Source of the DNA: Glossina fuscipes
Taxonomy: Eukaryota; Arthropoda; Insecta; Diptera; Glossinidae
Assembly (NCBI RefSeq): GCF_014805625.2
Contig: NW_023998531.1
Location: 251,941-315,940, forward strand
Length of the DNA stretch: 64,000 nt
Reading direction: 5' to 3'
Below, piece after piece: positions 1 through 10,292 of this stretch. A model generated the notes under the pieces. That model searched no databases. It saw only the letters and a program-made list of their open reading frames with translations, and was not told the DNA's origin. A program made the translations under genes and the position numbers. Position 1 is the stretch's first letter. Each line of letters starts with the position of its first letter.

Positions 1-325
1 GTACCTCTGGTCCAGTGGAACCTATTTTGAAAAGCTTGTCATACAAATCTTCAGTCATCGCCTTGAATTTCTCAATGAAATCAGACTTACTGGCGACTTT
101 AACATCCCTAAACTTCTTCTTACTACGTAAAGCAGTAACAGTAGCAATAGAAGAGGTGGACGAATCGCCACGCTCATTATTGGAATCCTCAAGATTCTTC
201 TGCTTTTTCGCTGCCTCTCTTGACTCCTCCTTATCTTTTTCCCGTTTTTTTTTTCTATCTATTTGGGACTGCAGCAATAAACGTGCCTTTGACGCCCTAT
301 GAGGGTCCTCATCTGATACCTCCAT
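1..325 (-). CDS. Unrecognised charged protein, N-terminal part (runs off window)
   Basis: An open minus-strand frame of 108 codons starts at the ATG at 325-323 and leaves the window without a stop. The protein begins MEVSDEDPHRASKARLLLQ, then has a very basic and acidic stretch (KKKREKDKEESREAAKKQK, about residues 22-42) likely to be helical or coiled coil, a Ser/Thr-rich linker, and a second Lys-rich segment with FIEKFKAMTEDLYDKLFKIG. I do not recognise the family. The strand agrees with the retroelement fragments just downstream in the window, so an ORF1 or gag-like transposon protein is possible, but a host gene cannot be excluded. The opposite-strand frame over the same DNA is treated as a shadow. 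Confidence 0.4.
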   Translation of the reverse strand, partial: MEVSDEDPHRASKARLLLQSQIDRKKKREKDKEESREAAKKQKNLEDSNNERGDSSTSSIATVTALRSKKKFRDVKVASKSDFIEKFKAMTEDLYDKLFKIGSTGPEV

Positions 326-540
326 ATCAGACACCGAGTAAAAACTTAGTAATAATAAAGCAAGAACAATAAGTTTGTGTTTGCGTTTATTTATTATATG
401 TAAAAGTGTATAGGAGAAGCGTTTGTCTCCACTAAATAAAAAGAAAATAAAACAGTATGGTAACAATTAAAATTAAAGACAAAATTGGTTTGTGCCTTCA
501 GTAAGGTGGAAAAAAGCACTTACCATGTGTTTTTGACACT

Positions 541-620
541 ATGAATTACAAAAATCGTTTGTTTATTTTCCTTTTTTTTTTTTTTTTTTTATTTTTTATT
601 TTTTTTTTTATTTTTATTAT
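541..620. repeat. T-rich low-complexity tract
   Basis: Nearly pure T run interrupted by A. The open plus-strand frame it creates (541-948) is Phe/Ile-rich low complexity and is not considered coding. Confidence 0.7.
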
Positions 621-851
621 TTCAATGGGAAAAAGCCGCTGCGCAACAGCGTGGCGCACCACTATGGTTATGATTCACTATGATTATGATTATGATTCAA
701 TTTCTTTCTTATTCTTATTTATATTAAGACACTTATTTATTTTATTTATTTCAATGGGAAAAAGCCGCTGCGCAACAGCGCCGCGCACCACTATGATTAT
801 GGATTCAATTTCTTTCTCTTTTCCTTTTTATATTAAGACGCTTATTTTATT

Positions 852-868
<17 letters not shown>
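621..868. repeat. Tandem duplication, ~128-bp unit with GC-rich core
   Basis: Two head-to-tail copies start at about 621 and 750. Each begins TTCAATGGGAAAAAGCCGCT, continues through a GC-rich core containing GCGCAACAGCG, then GCGCACCACTATG, an ATTATGATT stretch, GATTCAATTTCTTTC and TATATTAAGAC, and ends in TTTA repeats. The core can form a small hairpin (CGCTG-CGCAA-CAGCG). The copies differ mainly in the number of GATTAT units and by point changes. The GC core stands out sharply from its AT surroundings. Confidence 0.8.
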
Positions 869-882
<14 letters not shown>

Positions 883-893
883 TTTTTTTTATA
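841..893. repeat. (TTTA)n simple repeat, possible retroposon tail
   Basis: About ten TTTA units. On the minus strand this is (TAAA)n, like the tail next to the non-LTR 3' fragment at 25912-25938, so it may mark the old 3' end of the minus-strand element that follows. That link is inference, because 890-950 has no similarity to the element. Confidence 0.6.
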
Positions 894-949
894 TATATAT
901 TTTTTCTTTCCTGAAACACGTGTGCTCTACACAAAAACACAATTATGAA

Positions 950-2215
950 TGACCACGGGGGACACCTGCTTCGAGGTCGACACTGCTAGATTTAATGTAT
1001 TGTAAAACGATGACAATAAACTTTCAATACTACCAGTTGAGAAATCAAGCCTCAAATGTGAAAGACACTGTTTCAGCAATACAATATTGATTTTATGAAA
1101 ATCATAATATTTATTTAAAAAAGTTTGATTTGGTACAATAAGGCATTTCAACGAACCATCATTCATATGATGCATATTGATGGATCCTCAGGTAAACTAA
1201 AAGGTGGACAACGATTTACATTAATCTCGGGAAAATTGGCTAAGCAGAGATCAAGCAGTCTACCACTACAATTAGGGGTACGATTATATTGACCCAAATT
1301 GTGATCAAACTGAAGTAGGAATCAAACAGCCAGAATTATCACTGTTACACTAAGTGACTTGAGGCTAGTTGAAGTCACCCAATGCAACGACCAAATCGCT
1401 GGGTCTAGACCGCTTGGCCACTTCACAAATGACGGCAGCATGTTTCTTGTAAATGGAGATATCAGATTTTGGGGGAATATAGGAGCAGGTTATAAATAGA
1501 TGTTTATTAGGCATTTTCGCACGATTGGGGATAAATTCAACGTCAGGAGAAGTTGGAAATTCAATTAAGCTGGACGGGACTGACGCAGATATGGCAATTA
1601 ATACACCACCACCAATGCGATTCACTCGTTCATTTCTAAAGACTGGAAAGAATTATGAAAAAGTTGTAACGAATGAAGATCGGGTTTTAGCCAAGTTTCA
1701 GTTAAGGCCAAACAGAAAAACTCCGTGCTCACTGAATTTAGAAAAGTAGAACGAATTTTTGAATTTAGGCCCCTAACATTTTGATAAATGAGAGATAATG
1801 GGCCTGAAGAAACATTTAGTTTTTTTAAGGCGACAAGACTATTGCTTTGGTATTACGGGGACGATCTCGAGCGAAAAATTCCTTAATTAAGGATCCTACT
1901 GGCCACAGTGATTTGTTTAACAACATATCACTGTTTTCAGTCGGAACTAATATTTTAAAAGAGGAGATTGCCCTAGATTGAGAAGCAGCCATTTTGAAGA
2001 TGCTAACGCGCTTTAAGTTGACTGATGGGACTTTCGGGGCCAGATAACTTTTTATGTTATCCACCGATGTTTCAGGTGCCAGTGTTGACACAAATATAAC
2101 TTTTCTGGGAGGAACTGCCGTCAAGCAAATGTCATTACTTGGAACATGAGGGGGGTTCACGACTGGGGAGTTTTGAGTTGGGGAGAATGTAGATCGCCCT
2201 TGTAAAGGCACATAA
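950..2215 (-). mobile_element. Non-LTR retrotransposon fragment (ORF1 tail, endonuclease, RT linker), Jockey/CR1-like
   Basis: Minus-strand remains in element order. 2211-1825 is an ORF1 C-terminal segment with the pattern RKVIFVSTLAPETSVDNIKSY. 1625-1365 is an apurinic-type endonuclease (EEP) segment with GGGVLIAI, ITCSYIPP and ending LVVALGDFN. 1300-1180 is the endonuclease end (LANFPEINVNRC). 1175-950 is the endonuclease-to-RT linker with LDFSTGSIESLLSSFYNTLN. The linker matches the fragment at 21476-22204 almost residue for residue, so both are one family. Relative to that copy it carries a ~27-bp deletion after AATCTAGC and ends after CCGTGGT. Frames are broken between segments, so it is dead. 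Confidence 0.85.
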
Positions 2216-2366
2216 TTGTAGATTTCATAAAGAAAATTAACTTTTGAATAATATTTTTCACATCAATAGAGATCTTGTTCAATGACGTGTGTAATATTTT
2301 GAACAGTCCTAATAATGTTCTTTTCTAACTTTTTTCTTTCAAATATTTTTGTGCCAACGTTGGCCA

Positions 2367-3265
2367 CTATAGGCACATATATGGTTGACAGACCCTTGGC
2401 TGCGGGTGACTTTGTTGTTGTGTTGACTTGCTAGTAGACTGTTGACGAAATTGTGGTGCGCTCATTGCGGTTGGTAAGAGCGTGGTTTGTTGTAGTCGTG
2501 ATTGTTGTGGCGTTGAGTTTACTGTGTTTGTTGTGACTTCCATTACCACCCTTGCCGTTGTTTGTTGTTGCGGTGACAGTTGATGTTAACGCTAGCGATG
2601 TTGAGTTGGCGATCGCTGTTGTCGTTGTTTGCTGTGGTGGTAGTTGCTTGTGTTGTAATTCTAGTTGTGTGGATCTTCAGGCTGGGATGGCGATAGCCAC
2701 CTGTTGCCGTTGATGTGGTAATAGTTGGGATTACCGCTAATGATGTTGCGGTTATGACAGTTGTTATCGTTGGCGTTGTTGATTTAAATGTTGATGCTGT
2801 TGCTGTGATTCTGTTGATGTAATCGTTACGCTGCTCGGTTGGCATTTGTTGTTAATGTTGTTTATGTAAACGTGGGCGGTGCTGTTGTGATGCCATTGGC
2901 GTGATCGTTGTGCTGGTTGGATGGGATTTGGCCTTCGTATCGCGATGTGCCCATCTTATGGCATTCTGTATGGTGGGCATGGGGCGTTTGCTAAGTTGAC
3001 CGATATTACTGTTCGCGAGGCTGGTCGGTTCCGGAGGACGGTCACTGGCGTCGTTATACTCCACGGCACCCCGACGGAGTTGCGCGCCGTCCGGCTCTGT
3101 AACCGACAGGGACGCTAGTGCGCGGACTAGCGTCACCTGTTCATCACAGTTGTTAATTTTGGCGGCATCGGGGGTCTCACGTTCCTCCGTTGTCGCAGCC
3201 GATGCTGAGCTGCTCGATTGAACGTTGCATCTCGGTGCCTCCACCGGTCCGCGGGGAACCCTCAC
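2367..3265 (-). pseudogene. Gag-like ORF remnant of an LTR retroelement (tentative)
   Basis: From 3265 a minus-strand frame runs 137 codons to a stop at 2854-2852. It then continues open in the same frame for another 100 codons (2845-2543), so one in-frame stop interrupts a longer protein. A third piece in another frame runs 2549-2367. The first part is polar (SSSSASAATTEERETPDAAK) followed by VTLVRALASLSVTEPDG. The second is Thr/Ile/Ala-rich from GTT-type repeats, and the third is Gln/Ser-rich. There is no zinc knuckle. The composition and the long A-rich minus-strand leader upstream suggest a retroelement gag, but I cannot name the family. It is cut at its 3' side by the non-LTR fragment. 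Confidence 0.4.
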
Positions 3266-5430
3266 GTGGCGTTGTCGCTGTCTTATACTAGTTTAATTAG
3301 GGTTAGTAATTCCCTGGGCACTTGGATGTTTTGTTTTCTTTTCTTGTTTTTCTTTTGATATATTTTAAGTTCCCTCCTTCTTTTTTGGAATGTTTTCTTG
3401 TTTTTTTTTCTTTTTATTTTTGTTGATTTTCTTTCTTCTGGGTTTCTTATTATTATTCCTTTTGAATGGTTTTATTCTTTTCTGCCTTATTTATTTTGTT
3501 TTCTTTTTTCCATTATCCCTTACAAGTTTCTGTGTGGTTAGTAGCTTAGGTCTAAGTGTTTTCCTTTGACAATATCTATTTGTTGTTTGAGTTCTTTATA
3601 CGAGAAGTTAGAAAAGTGTTACCGAATTGAAATTTTCAAGGCTCGAGACAAACGCAGAAATATGGAATACTAAAACTCTATCAGTGTTTATTTCTTACTA
3701 TTCGTCACGTAAAGGACCGAAATTGATAGTGGATTGAGTAAGCTTTTCCAATCACACGCTAGTGGTATGTGCATGCGTGTGCACGCTTTCATTTAGGGGT
3801 AGTTGCCAAAAAACTTGCAAGAAATAGTTACGAGCAATAAATGTTTGGTTAAATGCTGTGACACGTTAGCCTAGTACTCGGAAAAATTGTGGGAAAATGT
3901 TGATAAGCGTTATGGTTGTACGGTGCAATTGTAATTCTCGAATTCGCTAATTGGAATTTTCTCTTTTACTCTCCTTTTTTTATTTACTCTACAAATCCAT
4001 TCTGCAAATCACTCCCTCGTTTTCTTTGTGTTCCGTCTTCTTTGCAACGCCTTTTATCCTATGCTGTTACAAGAAAGCAATCAAACTAGTTTCCCTGGTT
4101 GTTATCGGTTTTGTCGACATTAGCTTACATCTTGATAAGTAGAAGAAAACGTAAGTCTTATGAACCCAAAAGAATTTACTGGAAAGGATACGTGAAGCTA
4201 TCTATGGAATAGATTTATTTACCCTTCAACCAATTAGCAACGGCTGTTTGTCTTGTTTGTGAAATGACTTTTCGTAGTGGATGGGCGGTCTCCTTTTTCA
4301 ATGTGTTCTCTCTTTTGTACATTTAAGTTTCACCACTAGGAGGACGTGCTTGTTGTGGTTTGCTGGATGGAATTTTAATGTCAACTTTTTTTTTGAATAG
4401 TACTCGAAAGGGAATTAGGGATGTGTTGAATAATTTAATGTGCTCCCTTCTTACTTGGTTGGGAGCAGGTAGGGTACTGGACCAAAATTGTTTGTTTTTT
4501 ATGGGTTGATAATAATAACAGCCGTGTGATTAGTTTCCCTTCTTTTTTAAGAATCTTCACTGCATAGCTTGACGAACGTTTGGGATTCTTCTTTTCCTTC
4601 TTTTTTTTTTGGGAATGGTTTGCTTTCTTGACTAATTGTACCTCTACCCTAAATTTCTTATTATTTCTTTACTACGTTTTGCTTTTCCTTTTTTTTTTCC
4701 TTTGGCCCACACAACTTTAAGGGGTTAGTAGCTTATGTATTTGTATGATTGTTATTTGCAACAACTTTCAAAATTTCAGAATAATAGATTTCATATGGAT
4801 CCTAAGTTATTGGCCACCAATATATTTCTTCTTTGGGTTTTCTTTTACTGATTATTCTCCCTATTGTCTTTCTTGTAACGCTTATTCGTATATTGGAATA
4901 AAGTGCCTTTATATTTATTTTGGCTGTGGAGGTTTATTTATTGAAATATTTAGTTCCTCAAACCGTGTTTACAACTTCATTTGTGGTATTTATTTATTTA
5001 TCGTCTTGTTTTCCTTTTTGGAGGTGATTTGCTTCATTGGCAAAGTGCACCTCTACCATAAATTTTGTATTCCCTTTTTAATTTTTATGGAATCTTTAAA
5101 TTACGAAGACGGAGTTGCATTACTTGTTGAAACTAAATCTATTTTCCAAATTTTGGTAATTTCCGGTCAATATATTGACCGCAACTTTATACTTGTATTT
5201 CGGAGATTTTATCTGATCTTTAGGATCGCACTGTTACGAGAGAGTTTCCACCAAATTTGGACAGGGGTGGTCCTACTAGATGGTTATCACTTCTTTGCCC
5301 GTATTTCGATTGTAAGGATTTGGTAAATAGTTACAGGGCTGGCTGTGTTTCTCTTTCTATAACAGCAGGGCTTTCAGAAGTAGTCGTGCCAAACGTAACT
5401 AACTTTCGCTCTTGCGTAGATATCAACTGT
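3266..5430. other. T-rich leader-like region with diverged internal repeats
   Basis: Strongly T-rich on plus, hence A-rich on minus. A motif GGTTAGTAGCTTA recurs near 3536 and 4722, and a ~45-bp segment near 4620-4667 recurs at 5029-5078 (shared TTTGCTT and ACCTCTACC cores), suggesting old tandem growth. It could be the untranslated leader of the gag-like ORF that ends at 3265. A hydrophobic 193-codon plus frame (4745-5326) is discussed in the findings. No gene is recognised. Confidence 0.35.
5164..5181. repeat. 18-bp perfect palindrome
   Basis: CGGTCAATATATTGACCG reads identically on both strands and has no spacer. It lies in otherwise unstructured T-rich DNA. Confidence 0.9.
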
Positions 5431-5639
5431 TAAATTGCGCAGGGCTTATATATGAAACGTTTTATTTTTTGTTGAGTTTTCCTATCACTTTCCAACCAAA
5501 TTGGTCGTCTAGAAATTTGGCTGCAATAGCAAAATTCTATATCTTGTGCCCATAAACTCTTACGCTTACGAAAATAATAGCAGCATAATGAGGACAATTT
5601 ATATTCTCGAAGGAGGAGTTTTACGAATTTCAAATATTC

Positions 5640-6675
5640 AAATTTTACAATTCAAATATTTTCTTTTAACAGAATATGCAAACGCTTTTATCTCTTCTTA
5701 GAACATTCTAAACATTCGATATCTCAAAGTAGTATAGATTATTCTATTTATAAGATACCGTCGAAATTGAGGAAGGATAGAGCACAAGGTTTTTTCCTTC
5801 TTTAACAAAAAAATTGATTGTTTTGAAACCACAGATGCGTGCTATTACCCGATTAAAATTTCAAGTTATATTAACTTGATTATCAACGACCAATAAGGGG
5901 ACTGTCGGAAACGAACAAAAAGGAAAAACAAAATCATCATTTTGTTCGTCGACCAACTTAAAATTTTAAGACCACGGTATAGAAGACTTTCACAACTAGT
6001 TCTGAAATATAAGCAGTGCGAAATATTTTTTCTGCTGATTTATTTTGTTTTTTTCTTCAAAAATGTAAAAACCAAAGCGGGCGTCGTCGACGTAAATGAA
6101 ATAGCCGAGAACGGATCCGCAAAATTAATTATCAGAATTAGTTAGCTCGTGGCAATTTGTAATAATACTAATAATTTGAATATATTTAGACAGTGTCATA
6201 TACCCTTACCCAAAAGCTAGTATTTTTGGATGGACTGGAAAAATGTTATGAAAAATGCGTTCGCTTACGATATGTGTGCCGGTGAACGTGTACCGGTGTT
6301 TTATTAAAGTCGTATTGCGGTTTTGCTGTTGATGATGTTGTTGTAGTCTATTGTCGCTGTGTGGTGGAAATGCGCTGAAGGTTGGTTGGCAGTTGTCGGG
6401 TGGCTCAAGTGCACCGGACCTGCTTGCAATTGTACTTGCCGTGTCTGTTGTGGCTGCAGCAGCAGCAGCTGCCCCCAGCCGGCCCCTCCTTGTATAGTTG
6501 TTGCTGTGAGGTAGGTGTCACTTTCTTTCTTTTCCTTTCAAAATCGGTCTCGCCCGCAGTAAAAGTATAAATATGTATAAGAACCCTACATAAATAAAAG
6601 AATTTTTTTATAACATAATATTTTAATATATAAATATTTATAAAAACCCTACACAAAACATTAAACAAAAATATA
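5640..6675. other. No gene recognised; short CAG run
   Basis: AT-rich sequence without a supported gene. A short (CAG)n stretch at about 6457-6472 gives Gln or Ala runs in chance frames. The diverged pieces CCCTACATAAA (about 6584) and CCCTACACAAA (about 6648) hint at a small direct repeat beside the candidate LTR. Confidence 0.4.
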
Positions 6676-7096
6676 TGTACATTATAAGATCACGGTAGAG
6701 GCAATAACATCGATAATTGATAGACCCAAGAATGATCATTTATTGTTAAAGATCATTCTTCCCAAGAGGAAAGGTGTAGCATTATCGATCTATCCCACTC
6801 TACCGCTTTTACAAGTTATTGCTAAGTTTACATTTTATTACATTTCAAATGTGACACCTAACCTAGTTAAGATAGCCTAATTTAGTTGTAACCCATATTA
6901 CTCGTAATTCTAGCAATAACCTATTTTAATTATGTTATTCGCTTAAGTTAGCGTTAAATTATTAGTTATATAAGACACCTGACCATACCTCAGTCAGGTC
7001 AGAATATAAGCAAGAATCTAAAAGAAAAGTAACAAATAAAGACTTTAAAATAATCAACTAAATAAAAGAACCTTTAATTTTGAGTGGTGTCACTAC
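6676..7096 (+). mobile_element. Candidate solo LTR (boundaries uncertain)
   Basis: The segment runs from TGTACATTATAAG to GGTGTCACTACA. An alternative left edge is TGTGACACC at about 6850, whose GTGACACC (6851-6858) is the exact inverse of GGTGTCAC at 7085-7092. Promoter-like features are in order: TATATAAG near 6967, an initiator-like CTCAGTCAGG near 6991, then AATAAA near 7035 and 7061. No matching target duplication is visible with either left edge, and no primer site follows, so it is a solo or truncated LTR at best. An AT-rich MITE is the alternative. Confidence 0.4.
6693..6805. repeat. Long imperfect inverted repeat (hairpin)
   Basis: Outer arms CGGTAGAG (6693-6700) and CTCTACCG (6798-6805), a middle match around ATCGATAAT/ATTATCGAT, and perfect inner 10-bp arms AAGAATGATC (6728-6737) and GATCATTCTT (6751-6760) around a 13-nt loop. 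It could be a cruciform at the edge of the candidate LTR or a separate small inverted-repeat element. Confidence 0.8.
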
Positions 7097-7269
7097 ACCA
7101 CTTCGCAGAATCGATCTTTGCTTCTTATGATATTTAGATGAACAATTCGCCAATTTATTAACACGTAAAAGAACTACTGAACGCTATGCTTAAGTCGCGT
7201 CTTTAGATGCTTGGTTCATTTCTATATTTTCCGCAAAACTGTTTAACTGGTGGCGGTTGATTACGACGT

Positions 7270-8095
7270 AGGACATGGATGAATTTGTTTCACTTAGCAC
7301 GGTTTAATGCGATCTTTATTTTTATTACTCTTTCGCTTCTATGTGCAATCTTGTTAACAATCGAGTTTCGTCCTTTTTCGAATATATATTTCGTTTGTTT
7401 GACTGGTCCTTTGTTTTTTTTGGTATTTTTTTTTTCTCTCAGTACCTTCGCGTTAAATGCTTTTGTTCTATTTGTTTTGTTGTTCTTTTGTTAATTTGAA
7501 CTTTTGCAATGATTTCGTTAATGTTTTTATTTTTGATTTCCCGATTTATGTTATATTATCTGTCCTTTTGTTGAATTCAATCTTTATTTATAGCCGTTTT
7601 AATTTTCTATATAATTTTTTTTTTTGCTTTTTGGAATTTCTTACACTGTTTGCCACATGTGCACCAAGCTCTTTTTTTCAATTGTCCGGTTCATGTATGG
7701 TTTTCTTTGCGTTTTTGTATTTTTTTTTTCTTTACTCACTCACGTGTGCTGACGTAATGCCTTTGCGATGTATGCAAAGTGCATTTCATCCCTTATGTTG
7801 ATGAATTGCGTGTTGTGTGTTTTGTCTTGGTTTTTTTTTTAAAATACTTTACATTTGTTTGTCCAATGTGAGTTTCTTGTTTCTTTTTATGCTTTTATAT
7901 AAAAACTTTCTTTTGTTTAAATGGTGCTGTCGATTGATTTTTGATTTTTTTTTTGTTTGTGGTTTGTTTGTTCGTTATTTATCTATTTTTTTTTTTTTTG
8001 TGCTTTTCTATGACAGTCTTTATTTCTGTTCGATGGTGATGTCGATTGTTCTTTCGTTTTTTTTCACTGAAGACTTCACTCGCGTTTCAAAGATA
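7270..8095. other. T-rich tract, A-rich leader of the LTR element on minus
   Basis: Dominated by T with TTTGTTT-type repeats. Three plus-strand frames here (7279-8197) encode only Phe/Leu/Val-rich low-complexity peptides and are rejected as genes. On the minus strand it lies directly downstream of the LTR and primer site, as an untranslated A-rich leader would. Confidence 0.5.
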
Positions 8096-8098
8096 AGG

Positions 8099-8116
8099 GT
8101 CCGTGCTCGGGCGCCA
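8099..8116 (-). other. Primer-binding site, tRNA-Lys-like
   Basis: On the minus strand, two bases after the LTR end, is TGGCGCCCGAGCACGGAC. This matches the complement of a tRNA-Lys 3' end (the well-known TGGCGCCCGAACAGGGAC) at all but two positions. Its position fixes the orientation and the inner border of the LTR. Confidence 0.7.
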
Positions 8117-8118
8117 CT

Positions 8119-8555
8119 TGTGATGACGTTTCGTCCCTTTCCTAAGGCTGGGCAGCTCAGCGGCGCAGGGAAGGAAAAATCACAAGATATTTATTGATTG
8201 CAGGGACCTTTATTTTATAGATTTCGTCTTTTACACTTTCAAACTTTCAAACGCATCTCTACGACCAAAACTGAACTTACTATGTCTAAGGCTAGAACTC
8301 CACTAACTTAATCCATTTTTATATCCTACTCTTAACCTATCCTTAGCCTACTCTTAATCTATCCTATTCTATTCTTAATCTACTCCTATTCTATCTTAAT
8401 CTATTTATATTCTATGACTTTCCTACTCTTATGCTAGGCCTATCCTATTCTGATGCTATGTCTATCCCATTCTTATCCTATCTTACTTACCTCTCCCCAG
8501 CTGGAGACGGAGAACCCGTGAGACCCAAACCGAGGGACGACCTTCGGTCCTCACA
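8119..8555 (-). mobile_element. LTR of a retrotransposon (5' LTR, Metaviridae-like)
   Basis: On minus it starts TGTGAGGACCGAAGG and ends CGTCATCACA (TG...CA), 437 bp, immediately followed by the Lys-type primer site. It contains a pyrimidine-rich internal stretch (plus 8325-8490) of diverged CTATTCT-like units and, near its end, AATAAA-type signals in an AT-rich part. The first 75 bases are clearly related to the LTR at 51610-52056, so the window holds two copies of one family. No second LTR is found near it, so the internal region is probably truncated or rearranged, possibly including the leader and gag remnant at 2.4-5.4 kb. Confidence 0.7.
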
Positions 8556-9150
8556 ATATTTAAGTTCATATTAAACTGAAAATTGCTAAAATATCATATT
8601 TACTTAAAAAAAAACGAAAACAACAAGAAATTTTTTATCGTACCTGTGATTCTTCGGTGATGAGTATAAACACAATGAGCTCTTTGAATATTACATTCTC
8701 ATGAAAATTGATTTTTTGTCAATATGAATTTATTTTATGAAAATAAAGATTTAAACTTAAGCTACATGAATAACTACATTAAGAAATATTCTGCAATATG
8801 ACTTCTAAGTTTATTTCGCGTGTAGCGATAACATTATATGAAATTTGGAAACGCCTGTAATAGGTGATAGGTGATTGCTTGGTGCAGACTTTTCTAAATT
8901 AGCTTATTTTGCTATTTGACACATTATGTTATTATAAAAATTAGATTATGAAAATAATCTTTCGGTTTGTTGACCGAATTTGTAGCTAAAAGAACGGATG
9001 TTTAAAGTTCGATTAATTTAACTCGTTGTTATTTCAAGCACAGCGCTGATCCTTATATTCATGTAATAAGGGTTAAGATACATTTGAATTTTTCTGCGCT
9101 ATTTATAAAAAAAACGTAGAGCGAATTGAACTAGATTTTGAAATTGGTTT
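8556..9150. other. No gene recognised
   Basis: AT-rich filler between the LTR and the I-like element. No repeat or coding signal was seen. Confidence 0.4.
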
Positions 9151-9194
9151 CATTTACTGCGTAAATTCACAAAATTACTTCCTGCACTAACACT

Positions 9195-10054
9195 GTTTTG
9201 CTGGGATTGCTGCTGGGTATCCACAGACATATTTGAAGTAGAATTTAAAGGTTTAAGAGAATTATACCTAGCTGAATGATTGACACAATCATAGGCTTTG
9301 CTAATGCGCAGGGAAAGCATAACAACCATTTCCCCAGATTTTTCTAAATTAGCTATGAAAAAGGATAGTTCATTAACGTAACTCATTCGTAGATTTGCGT
9401 TTCTGATAGGCGTAAGAACGAGCTGGAATAGTGTTCCCAGCTTTCAAGAAATCCTTCATGCATAAGCATGAAGTTGATAATCTTTTTGAATACACATATT
9501 GGCGAAATTGGTCTGAAGTTACTTAAATCAATTAGATCTTTATCTGCCTTAAGAATGGGAACTACTTTGATACATCGCAAATCGGAGGGTATAGAGTTGA
9601 TAGACTAGGAGTTATTAATTGCATGCAAGAGGATGCTTAAGCTTCCTCCAAAAAGTGCTCTGAGCATGTCGTACTTAACTCCATCACAACCTGCAGCAGT
9701 AACCCTCTTTCTGGAATGTAAAACATACATTAGCTCAAGCAATGAAAAAGGTGTATTATTGAGACTACTAAAAGGAAATGAAGGGATTGTAATCGGATTG
9801 ACACTTGGAAAATAGCTCTTGAGCATAGCCAAGTACTTTTTATTATCATGGTCGTTCCATACAGCACAACCGCTTAATTTTTGACTAAAATGTCGATGAC
9901 CATTGATGTAATTCCAGGAAAAACGCAGATTTTCATTACTGTATAAGTCTTTAATCGTAATAGCTCTATGTGTCCTTTTCGCTTTTCCAACTACAGATCT
10001 CCTCAGTGTCTTCATATATTCAATGAAATTGGCTGGATTGGCATATTTACTCAT
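9195..10054 (-). pseudogene. Reverse transcriptase fragment of an I-clade-like non-LTR element
   Basis: Minus strand, N- to C-terminal. 10054-9605 gives the RT lead-in with KRVTAAGCDGVKYDMLRAL. One in-frame stop (about 9605-9603) follows and the frame continues in 9602-9383 with VVPILKADKDL and NFRPISPICVFKKIINFML. A frameshift then leads to 9386-9260 with a motif-A region LSLRISKAYDCVNH. In RT motif A the first catalytic Asp normally precedes the ISKAYD core (LDxSKAYD). Here that position is Arg, so the enzyme is dead. Sequence after CVNH departs from RT. The palm motif YxDD and everything after it are missing. Confidence 0.85.
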
Positions 10055-10292
10055 TTTTTTTCGTGCAGTTTGGTGTTTGTTTTAAATAAAAACGGAACCC
10101 TGGCGGATTTATTCGTGTTACTAGGTGCTTGATCATAGCGCGTATTAGCACAATGAGACATTTTTTCTTACTATTCCTTAACAAGATTAAAAGGGATTAT
10201 TGAACGGATACATTCTTTAAGCGCAGAGCTTAATCTATCAAGTTTCAAGGAACGGAAATTGTTGTTCGAAATTATTGGCCGCTGAGATCTTT

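Noticed and set aside
541..948. 135-codon plus frame
   Set aside because: Made of T runs, TTTA repeats and a duplicated 128-bp unit.
7279..8197. Three long plus-strand frames rich in Phe, Leu and Val
   Set aside because: They are translations of T-rich low complexity antisense to an LTR leader. No domain, splice or conservation signal.
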